Source of the DNA: Paracoccaceae bacterium
GTDB taxonomy: Bacteria; Pseudomonadota; Alphaproteobacteria; Rhodobacterales; Rhodobacteraceae
Reading direction: 5' to 3'
NCBI GenBank assembly: GCA_902633655.1
Contig: CACPHA010000004.1
Location: 1-49,874 of the forward strand
DNA length: 49,874 bases
Under the pieces are notes generated by a model, which saw nothing but the letters and a program-made list of their open reading frames with translations, had not been told where the DNA came from and searched no databases. Positions 1-10,337 of the stretch are shown one piece after another (within the stretch, counting starts at the first letter, position 1; each line of letters opens with the position of its first letter). The position numbers were made by a program, and so were the translations under genes.

Positions 1-3000
1 TTAATTTTGAAGCCATTGTTTACGGATTGAATAGTTTGGCGCCTACCACTTAATTCGGCGTTTAAAACCAAGGGTACATCTGCAGAATAACTCAAATCAA
101 AACCTTTGGTAAGAAGTTCTCGGGGAAGACCAAATGAACCATCCTCTTCCACAGTAACTTTCTGACTATTGATAAAAATTTCACCTATTTGAACCGCATC
201 CGTTTGAGCGTTGAACAACGTAAGAAGACGAGCGCTTTCTATTGTTGATCTGTTCTTTTTAGATCCCAGATATGACTTTGTTCGCTGAATAATATCCCTC
301 GTTAAGTCGCTTTGATAGCTTTTGTTAAGGTCTGCCATCAAATAGGCAAACTTCGGTGCTGTTGCTCTTTCTATGACCAGATCGGGATATGCAAAGGCTC
401 CTGATTGAGAAGATGTACTAGCAAGCCATATGCCTTCCTTAAGGTTTTTGGGCTGCAGAATAACGTTGGTAGCTAGAACGAGCTGTTGGATATAGCCAGA
501 TAGCCTTTCAGCACGTTCCTCATCATTCAGTTTTGAAGCAACCCAGTAGGCAAGAGTGAGTTGATCCAGCGTTCCATTAAAGGCAGAACCACTGCCTTCT
601 TCTATCAACTTATTAAGAGAGCGAAGGCCGATCTCATTATCTATTGTGTAGCGTGCTCTACTAGTAACTTCGTAACCCGCATTGGCCAGCAAACCATAGG
701 CATGTAACTGAACCAAGGGATCTCGAAAATCTTGGCGATAAAGATATTCAAGCCCCTCATTGATTGATTTGACCACTTGATCTCTATCATCAGCATAGGG
801 AAGGGCTTGAATGAGAGTTTCAATGGCATAAGGCTGATATTTATCATAAACAAAGCCTCTTCTATCCCAGTAACCGAAGGCTCCACTAACTTTTTGCTTG
901 GCTATAATTCGGTCAATGCCGGAATTGATTTTCTTTTTCAATTTCCGATCAGGCTTTAGGCCTCCAGCACGTGCTAACAGACCACGTGTCGTTGATGAGG
1001 TTTGCTCGATGCAGCCATATGGATATCGATCCAATGCGGAAAGAACTTGAGAGAGATTTGCTCCAAAACCAACTGAAAGATTGAGAGACACATTAATGTG
1101 ATCACCCCCGAGATATTTAAATGCTTTACTACTAAGAGCTGGTAACTCAGTCGAACTACGACCCAGCCAGTTTGGATCAACGAGATCAACCGAATGGATT
1201 TCTGTATAAGGGTATGACGATAGGCGCGAAACGAGCTCAAAATCCCGCCGGATGGTCTTATCTGCATATTTAGCTTCAATGAGAACCGGCAAACGCCCTG
1301 CTGAAACTGGATCAAAAGGAAGAAAAGCTATCTTTTGAGAGCCCTGACGTATTAGAAATTGATCTTCAGTTTTAGTTTGTCCAACCTGGACACGCATCTC
1401 CACAGATCCATCAAAATCATTGGATCTCGCAGCGTATTTTCCATTAATCTTATCGCCGGCAGCGATAAACCTAGGCAGCGAAATATCGAGACTCACCGGG
1501 TCCTGAACCTCGATTTCCGTTTCCTTAAAACCAACTCCATTTTCAGTCACTATCAATGCAACAAGGCGAAGTCGCCCTTCCATCCCGGCTGGAGGGAAGC
1601 TAAAACCGACCTTTCCATCTTTCAGCTTAAGGATCCCTGAAGATGCAGCTACGGTCTTGAAAAAATCAGACTTATCTACGCTAAGTGAAGCGGCCAGATC
1701 ATCACCGCCACCGACCCGATATTGGTCAAGTGACTGATCTTGCCGGATAAGTTTACCAAAATTCGTTTGAATACCGAGCGCCACTTCCCGCATACCTAGG
1801 AAATGTTCAACCAAATCATAATTTCTGTAGCCTGTAACTGCGTGGAGACCTTCATCAACTATGAAGAAAAGTGCTGTGCCCTCTTTTTCTGCAATATTAG
1901 CCTCCAGAACTATTCTTTCATCTGATCCCAGTCGATCGGGACTACTGATAGAGATTTCGGGTCTTCGGTTTTCAGATATGGTCTCAACCCAGGCGGATCC
2001 AACAGCAATCTGAGGAAGATGTTCACTACCCTCTTCAACAGGACGCATGAGCGTTGCCAAAAGATGGCTACCCGGTTCTAGGTCAGGCGCTATTGATACC
2101 TGAATATTGTTCTGACCCTCCACAATATCGAAAATTTGTGTGGTGATGACGTCACTCGCTGCATTCAACAGTCGTAATTTTCCGGCAAAAGGTGCCTCAA
2201 ACTTTAAAACCCCCAACGATTTGTCTCTACGCTCAAATGCAAGAACCAGTTCTTCAGGTTCGCTTATCGGCTTCTGATCGCCTGCCCAACCAGAAGAAAA
2301 ACTAAAAATGGTTTTGAAGCCAGTAACGTTTTCAACCTCAAGCTCATACCGCCCCCAGTCCAACGCCGCCTTGAGGGTCAAATTTTTACCTGCAAGCTCA
2401 CCACCTTCAACGACCGTTTCACCAACTTTCACGCGTCTCCAACGCCAGCCATCATTTTCATACCAATTGTAACGGTAATGAATTTTTCGAACACGATATC
2501 TTACCCCATCGATTGGAAGTTGATTTCCCAAACGGTCAACATTGGCAATGAGAAATGAAGGGGTTTCACCATCATCAATTTTGTTACCAAATGGAGAATA
2601 AACTCCAACGTAAGCATCGTCAGTTTGTAATGGTATCTCAAGACGCGTCTTGTTGGCCCTACCACCAACATCCATGACTGCTGCCTCGACAAGAACATTG
2701 TACAACCTGTTATTTTCAACTTTGTAGGTCGATGTAAGTGTTTCTTCGGCTTTACCATTTTCATCCAGAATAAAGTCAATCGTCTCCACCTTCTGAATAT
2801 TCTTCTCTCCGGAAGTCCCAAATTTATAACCGGACAACTTCTCAGTTTTGATGGTAGTTTGCGGGGCTACTCGAAGGCTCAATTGCCCCTCTAAAAGAGC
2901 AGCCGACCCCCCAGAGAAGTACTCTGCGGATATTGTCAGTTTTTGTATCTGACCAAGTTCCCAAAGCTGGTTGTCAGCAGTGACTTTTGGTTCAATTGTC

Positions 3001-4610
3001 AGCGGCACAAAATCGTCAACTAGTAACTGGTGGCTGGCAAGTAACGTCCCGTCTATCAAAGTGGTATTCAAACTGTATCTTCCCAAACGCGTTGTGGGAT
3101 TGAGGATTACTTTTTCAGAAAAAACACCATTCTCGTTAGTTGTGACGATCTTTTTGGAAACAACTTCGCCATCTGATCTGACTAGCAATACTCGATATTC
3201 TTTTTCATCGAGAACATTTAGTTTCCGAGATCTCGCAACCCCGGCTATATTGATGGTTTCACCTGGTCGAAATATGTCCCGGTCCGTTGTTAAATAGATA
3301 TCATCTGCATGCTGTTTTTCGATACCGCTCACGAGGGCTCTTGGCTTACTAGTTAGCTCTTGAACCTGCATAATTGTCATGTCCGAGCGGTCTGTTCTAG
3401 CAACTAAAAATTCAGGTTTCAGCCCACCAGAGCCAGTCAAGCGGGCTGTTTCAATACGCACACGGCCAGCCTTATTAGTGCTCCCTGAGAAAAGACTTTT
3501 GTTATTTGCTGCGAGAATTTCAACATTCGCATTACTAATGCTCTCATTAGTTTCAAAACTTGTCAGAAAGACGTCTGTAAACTGATCACCACGATATAGC
3601 GATACGGCAACATCGCTGATCATAAACCATTGCGTTGGGCGGTTATCATACTCGTAGAGATCAAGATCCTCTGAGTTGAATACGGCAACAAACATTCCCG
3701 GCTCCACATCGTGAAGCAATGGTTGAAGATTGAGGTTGAAAGAAAAAGACTTGTTTAATTTGCCTTCTGGTGAAACTTTTCTTGTACCAAGATGTTCTCC
3801 CCAGAAGTTTTCCAATCCACCGCTAGAGTAATCGTTGATACTTTTGAATAATTCACCGTAAGAAGACATAGTTCTCAGATCAAGCCGGTATAAAGAAACT
3901 TCAAATTCTTCCACGTTTGTTGTAGTGACCGGGATAATTGCTCCGAAGCGATTTGGTAGAATATTTTGGGTAGGCTGAAGTTCGATTTTAGACGTTCGCT
4001 GCGGAGTGTTTGAAATGAAAACGAGGTCTTTGTTTAACTTAAATTGCAATGCAGTTCCTGCTTTAAGACCTTTCATAAGTGTGATCTCGTATTGTTCGGA
4101 ATGCTTGAGGCCCCTAATACAAAAGTCAGTGAAAGAGCGACTGTATCCACTAGTCTCAACCGGCTTCTGTACGTTAAAATTTGATACTAATTTCCCTTGT
4201 AATTTAACCTTGATATGGCCGGAAAGATCACTTTTTCGCAGGTCAACTTCACGATGGGTACGAGCGAGACCAAGCGTTGTGCAAAGTGCCGCGGTTTCCC
4301 CCTCATCTTTACCAATTACAGGCTCGATTTCAAAATTTATATCGAGCCCAGCCTTGTAGAAAAGGGCAGCGTCTGCATTATAAATCTGCTCATCGTAACG
4401 GAATGTTGCCAGTTGACCACTGGGAGAAATCGCGCGGTGAACCTCTATAACACCTAGAAATTCTACTTCCTCTCCGCTCAGCAACCTGATGCCATTTTCA
4501 AGCGTCAATGATCCGATTGATATAAAACGGCCCCGGTCCTCTGCCATCAGCGCTTGGCAGGAAAACCAGAGAAAAATTGCGAACGTTAAAAAACTTTTTA
4601 AACAGGCCAT
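1..4610 (-). CDS. Alpha-2-macroglobulin family protein (YfhM/MagD-like), C-terminus truncated by the window edge
   Basis: Manual minus-strand translation from ATG at 4608-4610 (MACLKSFLTFAIFLWFSCQALMAEDRGRF...) stays open to position 1. It contains bacterial A2M features, including the thioester motif YPYGCIEQTS near 1000-1030 in the same frame. It is absent from the ORF track because no stop lies inside the window. Confidence 0.9.
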   Translation of the reverse strand, partial: MACLKSFLTFAIFLWFSCQALMAEDRGRFISIGSLTLENGIRLLSGEEVEFLGVIEVHRAISPSGQLATFRYDEQIYNADAALFYKAGLDINFEIEPVIGKDEGETAALCTTLGLARTHREVDLRKSDLSGHIKVKLQGKLVSNFNVQKPVETSGYSRSFTDFCIRGLKHSEQYEITLMKGLKAGTALQFKLNKDLVFISNTPQRTSKIELQPTQNILPNRFGAIIPVTTTNVEEFEVSLYRLDLRTMSSYGELFKSINDYSSGGLENFWGEHLGTRKVSPEGKLNKSFSFNLNLQPLLHDVEPGMFVAVFNSEDLDLYEYDNRPTQWFMISDVAVSLYRGDQFTDVFLTSFETNESISNANVEILAANNKSLFSGSTNKAGRVRIETARLTGSGGLKPEFLVARTDRSDMTIMQVQELTSKPRALVSGIEKQHADDIYLTTDRDIFRPGETINIAGVARSRKLNVLDEKEYRVLLVRSDGEVVSKKIVTTNENGVFSEKVILNPTTRLGRYSLNTTLIDGTLLASHQLLVDDFVPLTIEPKVTADNQLWELGQIQKLTISAEYFSGGSAALLEGQLSLRVAPQTTIKTEKLSGYKFGTSGEKNIQKVETIDFILDENGKAEETLTSTYKVENNRLYNVLVEAAVMDVGGRANKTRLEIPLQTDDAYVGVYSPFGNKIDDGETPSFLIANVDRLGNQLPIDGVRYRVRKIHYRYNWYENDGWRWRRVKVGETVVEGGELAGKNLTLKAALDWGRYELEVENVTGFKTIFSFSSGWAGDQKPISEPEELVLAFERRDKSLGVLKFEAPFAGKLRLLNAASDVITTQIFDIVEGQNNIQVSIAPDLEPGSHLLATLMRPVEEGSEHLPQIAVGSAWVETISENRRPEISISSPDRLGSDERIVLEANIAEKEGTALFFIVDEGLHAVTGYRNYDLVEHFLGMREVALGIQTNFGKLIRQDQSLDQYRVGGGDDLAASLSVDKSDFFKTVAASSGILKLKDGKVGFSFPPAGMEGRLRLVALIVTENGVGFKETEIEVQDPVSLDISLPRFIAAGDKINGKYAARSNDFDGSVEMRVQVGQTKTEDQFLIRQGSQKIAFLPFDPVSAGRLPVLIEAKYADKTIRRDFELVSRLSSYPYTEIHSVDLVDPNWLGRSSTELPALSSKAFKYLGGDHINVSLNLSVGFGANLSQVLSALDRYPYGCIEQTSSTTRGLLARAGGLKPDRKLKKKINSGIDRIIAKQKVSGAFGYWDRRGFVYDKYQPYAIETLIQALPYADDRDQVVKSINEGLEYLYRQDFRDPLVQLHAYGLLANAGYEVTSRARYTIDNEIGLRSLNKLIEEGSGSAFNGTLDQLTLAYWVASKLNDEERAERLSGYIQQLVLATNVILQPKNLKEGIWLASTSSQSGAFAYPDLVIERATAPKFAYLMADLNKSYQSDLTRDIIQRTKSYLGSKKNRSTIESARLLTLFNAQTDAVQIGEIFINSQKVTVEEDGSFGLPRELLTKGFDLSYSADVPLVLNAELSGRRQTIQSVNNGFKI

Positions 4611-4612
4611 AT

Positions 4613-4756
4613 TCACTGATCTTTCTTTTTTTCAGCTTCCACTCCTTGCCGGCGCAGATCTGATTCCACAAAAACAATATACAAAAGCAACATTATTAAG
4701 AGCGAAGGAGAAATGCATATCAGAGCGATAAGAACAATTGGAAAATCGATACTCAT
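4613..4756 (-). CDS. Small (47 aa) single-TM protein
   Basis: MSIDFPIVLIALICISPSLLIMLLLYIVFVESDLRRQGVEAEKKKDQ; its start overlaps the upstream stop (ATGA) and its stop lies 2 nt before the A2M start. Confidence 0.6.
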   Translation of the reverse strand: MSIDFPIVLIALICISPSLLIMLLLYIVFVESDLRRQGVEAEKKKDQ

Positions 4757-5343
4757 GCGGCTTCTCCCTTCAGCTTAGTTTGACATTTTGAACGAAGGCG
4801 ACCAACCTCCTGGGCAAATCCGTTCAACGGCCAAAGATTGTCATCAATCTCTGCTTTTTCAGTAAGAAAGGTAGCCGTTAAACTATGTTCAGACATTTCA
4901 GTCAGGATATCGGCTATGCCCCACTGCCACTCGCCGAAATCAAGATAGATGACATCAAAATCGTTATCAAAGTCGTATACTACGTTCAGTACTTTGGTCT
5001 GACCAAGTATCTGCAAATCTCCTAATCGAACATCAAGTTCGAAAAAGTCACCGCGTTTTAAAGCATTTCCAGCCTTATCAGCGATTTTTGCCCAAGCCCG
5101 CATCCGAACGCCCCAGCAATCGCTCGTCCGCATAATTTCAAGCCGATCAGCATATCTGGAAATTCCCTCGATGACTAGAAGGTCATCACTAACCCAACTC
5201 CAGTCTGCACATGCAGGCATAGAGATAAAAGACATTATAGCACTTGAAATAAAATACTTGAGGAGGCGCATCTCATCAGGCCCATAAATAAATGCAAACT
5301 GCAAGGTAAAAGCATCCAAGGATAACAATCGTTGGTAAGGCAA
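4753..5343 (-). CDS. Hypothetical secreted protein, first gene of the A2M operon (start likely at the internal MRLLKYFISSAIMSFISMPACA signal peptide)
   Basis: 196-aa ORF with an internal signal-peptide-like N-terminus, translationally coupled to the downstream small ORF. Confidence 0.65.
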   Translation of the reverse strand: MPYQRLLSLDAFTLQFAFIYGPDEMRLLKYFISSAIMSFISMPACADWSWVSDDLLVIEGISRYADRLEIMRTSDCWGVRMRAWAKIADKAGNALKRGDFFELDVRLGDLQILGQTKVLNVVYDFDNDFDVIYLDFGEWQWGIADILTEMSEHSLTATFLTEKAEIDDNLWPLNGFAQEVGRLRSKCQTKLKGEAA

Positions 5344-5592
5344 TCATAGGCATTTTTTCCTTTCCTTTTTATACCCCTGCAAAAGGGGGAGACACTTTGC
5401 AGGGGGAGCAAACTCAAACTGCTCTCAGGCCGCAACAACCTGTGAAGTCATAACTAACGAGAGATTTTGCAGCCCAAATCGCTGAGCTGTGGTAGGATGT
5501 GGGAAGTTGTGCAATACTTGTGCAGAGGATGGAAAAATTGTTGCTACACCCGTTTTTTGTGTGGCAGACCGTTACAAAAAGGTCAGTTTGCC

Positions 5593-6279
5593 ATGGCTAC
5601 AATCATATTAGTAGATGATGAACAGGACATCCTCGATCCCCTAGAGGAAATGCTCGAAAGTGAAAATTTCCGGGTACGATCATTTCTTGAACCGCAAAAA
5701 GCTCTTTCATTTCTGAGATCAAATTCTGCGGACCTGGCGCTATTAGATATAAAAATGCCAGAAATGAATGGCTTTCAACTTCTCCAAGAAGTACGCAACC
5801 TACATCCAAATCTTCCTGTAATCTTTCTTTCATCAAAGACAGAGGAGCAAGACCAGATTATCGGCTTTACACTTGGGGCCGATGACTTTGTAACAAAGCC
5901 ATTCAGCAAACACCTTCTTCTGTTTCGGATTAAATCTGTTCTTAAAAGATATAGTGCAGACACCGCGCAGGATGGAAAACCTATTGAGGTTGGTTCCTTA
6001 AAAATTGACCAGGAACGACATTTGGTTACCTGGAACGAGAATAACATAGAGTTGACCGTAACAGAGTGCCTCCTGCTAATTTCGCTTGCTGAGCGACCAG
6101 GGACTATAAAAAAACGCGAACAGCTTATGGACGCTGCCTATCAGGGGATGGCTGTTTCGGATCGGACAATAGACAGCCATGTTAGGAATATCCGGCAGAA
6201 ATTCAAAGATATTGATCCCAACGCTGACCTTATCGGGACAGTTTTCGGCCTTGGTTACAAGCTAAAGATCCTAGCATGA
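5593..6279 (+). CDS. OmpR/PhoB-family response regulator
   Basis: MATIILVDDEQDILDPLEEML...ALLDIKMPEMNGFQ...FLSSKTEE...ADDFVTKPF receiver plus C-terminal winged helix (DRTIDSHVRNIRQKFKDIDP). The track start at 5467 looks over-extended. Confidence 0.92.
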   Translation: MATIILVDDEQDILDPLEEMLESENFRVRSFLEPQKALSFLRSNSADLALLDIKMPEMNGFQLLQEVRNLHPNLPVIFLSSKTEEQDQIIGFTLGADDFVTKPFSKHLLLFRIKSVLKRYSADTAQDGKPIEVGSLKIDQERHLVTWNENNIELTVTECLLLISLAERPGTIKKREQLMDAAYQGMAVSDRTIDSHVRNIRQKFKDIDPNADLIGTVFGLGYKLKILA

Positions 6280-7820
6280 GAAGTATTCTGGCAAAAATTA
6301 TTTTACTTTTGCTTCTCTTCAATTGCGCCCTGTGGGTCTTCTTTATTGTATCAGACGACTACGTGGACCGCGAAGCAAAGAGTAGAACTTCAAACCTCAT
6401 CAGAAATTCTCTGCTTTACGGAAAAGTCGTGAAACCAGTCCTCAATGACTCAGCACTTAGTGAGTTTGAGAAATCCGTAAATGTTCAAAACTTACTAAGC
6501 GATAAGCGTTTGATAGAAAATAGAAACTTGCGCATATATCGTTTTGATAACCTGGAAAGCCTTCCAGAGTATTTTCTATATTTTGATGGATCAGACAGGC
6601 TGAAATACGCTCCTATTACTGTTCAACCCCTCTCCGATGAGGGTGAGGTCAACGCCACTGAGACTGATCCTAAGCTTCGGTTCGCATCAATGCTTTTTCA
6701 ATACTATAAACCCTTTTTAGACAATCGACTTTTGACTGAACCAATCAACGTTAAAGCTGCCCGGTTTTCAATACAAAGGGAAATGCTGGATAGCGATGGA
6801 GATGCCTATTCAATAAGAGTTCTCTCTCCAATTCGAATAGGGGCCAAAACAGTAGGTCTAGTAGAAACATGGGACACTTTTTACATAAGAGAAGTTTATG
6901 TAGACCGGAACGGGATCAGGCTTACAATTCTCACCGGTGTAAGTATCATTACGTTGCTCTTTGGAGCAATACTAGCCATTTCAATTGCCTTACCGTTACG
7001 CCGATTATCAAGAAAGCTTGATCAAAAACTCACGCCCGAGGATATTGCTAACCAACTTGATAATTTCAGTATCGTCAGCCTTGCCAATAGAAAAGATGAG
7101 ATAGGTAGACTTCACAAAAATCTAGTAACCCTTACCAATCAGGTCTCAAGTTTGTTCAAAGAAAAAGAGCAATTTGCTGCCGATGTGTCTCATGAATTAA
7201 AGAACCCCATTGCGTCAATAATGGCCTATACAGAAAATCTGCAGGATGACTCAACTGAACTTTCAAAAGAGTCCATTTCTAAAATTCAGGACCAGGCTGT
7301 CCGAATGAACAAACTTGTGAGTGAAATTTCAGAGGCTGCAGTTGTCGACCATGATCTTGTCACGAAAGAGCGGGAACGCTTTGATCTAGTTCCGCTTGTA
7401 GCAGAAGTAGTAGAGCATTATTCTGAGACAAATGAATACCCTAAACTTCAAATAAGCTACACAGGTCCCAGAAAGCTTATGATGAATGGACTTCCCGACC
7501 GTATTGGCCAGGTGGTAGTTAACCTGATTGAAAATGCGATTTCGTTTACAAGACCGAGCGGACAAGTGAACATCACTATTTCCAAGAGATGGCGAAAGAA
7601 TATTAGAATTATAGTCGAGGACAACGGACCTGGTGTGCGGGATGAACTGAAAGAGATGATCTTTCAGAGATTCTTTACTTCAAGGCGCGGCAGTGCAGAG
7701 GAGGAGAACAGCTCGGGACTTGGCCTATACATATGTAAACAAATCGTTGAAGCTCATAGAGGAAAAATTGAGGTTTCAGATCGTGAAGGAGGAGGATCAA
7801 TCTTCTCTATAACAATCTAA
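6276..7820 (+). CDS. Sensor histidine kinase (TM-sensor-TM-HAMP-HisKA-HATPase), ChvG-like
   Basis: 4-nt overlap with the regulator; H-box FAADVSHELKNPIASI, N-box VVNLIENAISF, G-boxes VEDNGPGV and GLGLYICKQIV. Confidence 0.92.
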   Translation: MRSILAKIILLLLLFNCALWVFFIVSDDYVDREAKSRTSNLIRNSLLYGKVVKPVLNDSALSEFEKSVNVQNLLSDKRLIENRNLRIYRFDNLESLPEYFLYFDGSDRLKYAPITVQPLSDEGEVNATETDPKLRFASMLFQYYKPFLDNRLLTEPINVKAARFSIQREMLDSDGDAYSIRVLSPIRIGAKTVGLVETWDTFYIREVYVDRNGIRLTILTGVSIITLLFGAILAISIALPLRRLSRKLDQKLTPEDIANQLDNFSIVSLANRKDEIGRLHKNLVTLTNQVSSLFKEKEQFAADVSHELKNPIASIMAYTENLQDDSTELSKESISKIQDQAVRMNKLVSEISEAAVVDHDLVTKERERFDLVPLVAEVVEHYSETNEYPKLQISYTGPRKLMMNGLPDRIGQVVVNLIENAISFTRPSGQVNITISKRWRKNIRIIVEDNGPGVRDELKEMIFQRFFTSRRGSAEEENSSGLGLYICKQIVEAHRGKIEVSDREGGGSIFSITI

Positions 7821-8166
7821 CCCCCAATTCTATCAAGCTTCATTTCAAAAATTAAACTACGCGCCACCTAACACCCTGAAAAGATTCTATTTTGAACGAA
7901 TCACTTTTTGAGTCATGATGATCCATCAACCGGCGTAAGACTGGGGAAAACCGAGGCAGTTAGAATGAGCTTTTTCATCAAATTCGTCCATAGGGCGACC
8001 CCGTTTGCAATTTTAATTTTTGCATCAATACTCCTTGTTGCGTTGAGCGACGTGGACTTCAATAATTCTCTTAACGCAAAAGAAATTCGATGGTGTGAGC
8101 ATCATACCTCATGCGAAAGCTGGGAATGTTGTCTTGAATTTATTGTTTTCTAAAGCTTCCACAAGG

Positions 8167-8361
8167 CTAGAAAGTGTCACTATCCAGGGAAGCAAGGGTC
8201 CAGTTCACGCCGCCCCAGAAAAATCCAAAATCAATCTCAGGCCTGCCATCATATCCATCTGAAAGCCCGTTTGAAAGCTCGGGGGCCATGGAAGGTATCG
8301 CAGGACCACATGCAGAAATTGTTCCAGCCAAAATTATCGCTATGTATTTAACGTATTTCAT
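8167..8361 (-). CDS. Small putative lipoprotein (64 aa)
   Basis: MKYVKYIAIILAGTISACGPAIP: signal peptide with a lipobox-like ISAC. Confidence 0.45.
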   Translation of the reverse strand: MKYVKYIAIILAGTISACGPAIPSMAPELSNGLSDGYDGRPEIDFGFFWGGVNWTLASLDSDTF

Positions 8362-8536
8362 ATGACCGCCCGCTGTCTTGAACCGGTTTATGGAAGGTTT
8401 TTATCCTGGTGACATACGCTGTCAGACAATGGAAAACACTTCAATGACAGTGTATATTCTAGGCCGATTGTCGCTGGTATTCGAGCGATAATGTACCGCG
8501 TCAATGGCCATATCGGTTTGTGATCCTAATATTCGA

Positions 8537-8547
8537 GGGGGGGGGGG
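8537..8547. repeat. G(11) homopolymer upstream of the ORF at 8624
   Basis: Direct reading: attcgaGGGGGGGGGGGagtaaatt. Confidence 0.95.
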
Positions 8548-8623
8548 AGTAAATTATGTTAAAGGATTGTATTGAGCCGATTATCTTAAAATTATAGACT
8601 GGAGCCAAGAAAGAGATATTGAA

Positions 8624-9418
8624 ATGGAGATCATTAAAAGGTTACTTTTTGGCTCTCTAAAATCTTTTATTTCGCTTATTTTGATGATTTTGGCGGCTAC
8701 CAGTTTTCTGTGGTATGTTTGGTGGCTTGGCATACTATTAATACTTGTTATTTTTTTCATGTGGAAGAAACCAAGAAGACTAGCACTAATATTTTTATCG
8801 ATTGCTATCCTAACATTACCATTTTCATTTCAAAAAATAAGCAGCCAAATGGACTACCTTGGTGATTTGATCATAGATAACGGCGCTCAAGTTCTCACAA
8901 CATCCGAGCGATTAAGTATTTACTTGGGCAATATTTCGATGGCGCTTGTGGGATTTGTAATTATTGCTCCTGAAGTTTCCATAGAAACACTTCTTTTGAT
9001 GGATCCAAGAGCTAAGGACCGCAATTTTAATTCGGACTTTGCTATGAAATCACCTCACATTACAAATATTATCAGTCGTTACACTGAGAAGGTGAAATTA
9101 GGACAGGCTCCACTAAAGTCGGAGCGAATTCCACTTAGGTGGGGTGAGGGATACAATACATATAGTATGTTTGATTACAGAGTTGCTCTAGCCTTGGCAG
9201 GTGGTGGCTTATTTTTGAATTATGAGAAGACTAAGGGTAGCTACAAGATTCAGTGTAAAATAACCATTCACGTCAAATACTCCGAGCCCTACAAGCTGGA
9301 TTTGCTGAATTTCCATGGTATTCGTCTTTATATTGATGAGGCGATATTTTCGGGTCTCCAAGACATCGGTTGGTTCCATCCTTATTTTGCCCATTATCAT
9401 TGGACTTTGGATATCTAG
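8624..9418 (+). CDS. Hypothetical membrane protein
   Basis: 264-aa ORF with several N-terminal hydrophobic segments; no family recognised. Confidence 0.55.
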   Translation: MEIIKRLLFGSLKSFISLILMILAATSFLWYVWWLGILLILVIFFMWKKPRRLALIFLSIAILTLPFSFQKISSQMDYLGDLIIDNGAQVLTTSERLSIYLGNISMALVGFVIIAPEVSIETLLLMDPRAKDRNFNSDFAMKSPHITNIISRYTEKVKLGQAPLKSERIPLRWGEGYNTYSMFDYRVALALAGGGLFLNYEKTKGSYKIQCKITIHVKYSEPYKLDLLNFHGIRLYIDEAIFSGLQDIGWFHPYFAHYHWTLDI

Positions 9419-9748
9419 AAAGTTTTTATCCAAATCTTCTAAGGCACCAGCGGAAATCCATAAGAGCAAACTAGTACTTTCCCATAATGTGATGTCTTTT
9501 ATCTTATCGGTGCTTTTGTGGAGGTTTTGGTCTGCCATAATTGGTTGACTAGCGTTCACAGGTGCTCAACCAAAACACAAAATTGATAAATTTATTCAGT
9601 TTACGTGTGAATAATTTATAGTCAGATAAGTTCTACAACGAAATCAACGTTTATTACTCTACTTTTGAAAAACTGGTCCTAAGTAAGCCAGCCTGCAGCA
9701 AACTAATGCAGAAGGCCGGCCAAATATAAAAATGCAGATTTTATGTAG

Positions 9749-10336
9749 TCAGGCCAATTCCACACTTATATCGTGACCCAACTCCTGTAATCTGCCCTGT
9801 ATCAAACTTGCTGAAACAGGATCGTGCGAAATCACACCAACATAACTGCTGGCCGGGTTCGGGCTTTCCATGAAAGTAATGTCGCCAGCCCGCAAACCCT
9901 CCTCTTCTTCACCCTTAAATAAGTCTAGGCCATATAGATAGTGGTAGGCCTTAGCGCTGCTTGAATCTTCGTAAGCCCATTCATCTACGTAAAACATCGG
10001 GTCTGCTTCTTGATCGAACGATTTCGGTTTTATGCCTGTCTCATGGTAAATGTCACGAAACTTGCTTAAACTTATCGGGGCACCCGAGGGAAGGTTATAA
10101 CCACGATACCTATGCAAAACTTCACGATAAGTGAGATTGTCAAACCCAAAGTCTGGGCTGTCTAACCGAAACTCGTATTCACATCCAGTATTAACAAAAA
10201 ACAGTTTCCTGGTTTCCGCAGATTTTTTAACAAGTGGAACAACAGCGTTCTTATTTCGCAAATACCAATTCGCTTTTTCCAAATAGGGTGCGGTCAGAAT
10301 GGAGCCTGCTCCGAGGAGAAATGATCTTCTATTCAT
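9749..10336 (-). CDS. Cassette gene B, copy 1: twin-arginine-leader hypothetical protein
   Basis: MNRRSFLLGAGSILTAPYLEKANWYLRNKNAVVPL... similar to the ORFs at 10905-11513 and 17001-17456. Confidence 0.75.
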   Translation of the reverse strand: MNRRSFLLGAGSILTAPYLEKANWYLRNKNAVVPLVKKSAETRKLFFVNTGCEYEFRLDSPDFGFDNLTYREVLHRYRGYNLPSGAPISLSKFRDIYHETGIKPKSFDQEADPMFYVDEWAYEDSSSAKAYHYLYGLDLFKGEEEEGLRAGDITFMESPNPASSYVGVISHDPVSASLIQGRLQELGHDISVELA

Positions 10337-10337
10337 T

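Noticed and set aside
641-3585. Track ORFs on both strands in 641-3585 (e.g. 974-1315, 2501-2821, 2971-3297)
   Set aside because: They are out-of-frame or antisense to the continuous A2M reading frame and have no recognisable content.
7908-8153. 81-aa ORF on + strand
   Set aside because: No clear ribosome site or family; could be spurious.
9315-9548. 77-aa ORF overlapping the end of the 8624-9418 ORF
   Set aside because: Might be a frameshifted continuation or a chance ORF; no evidence to decide.
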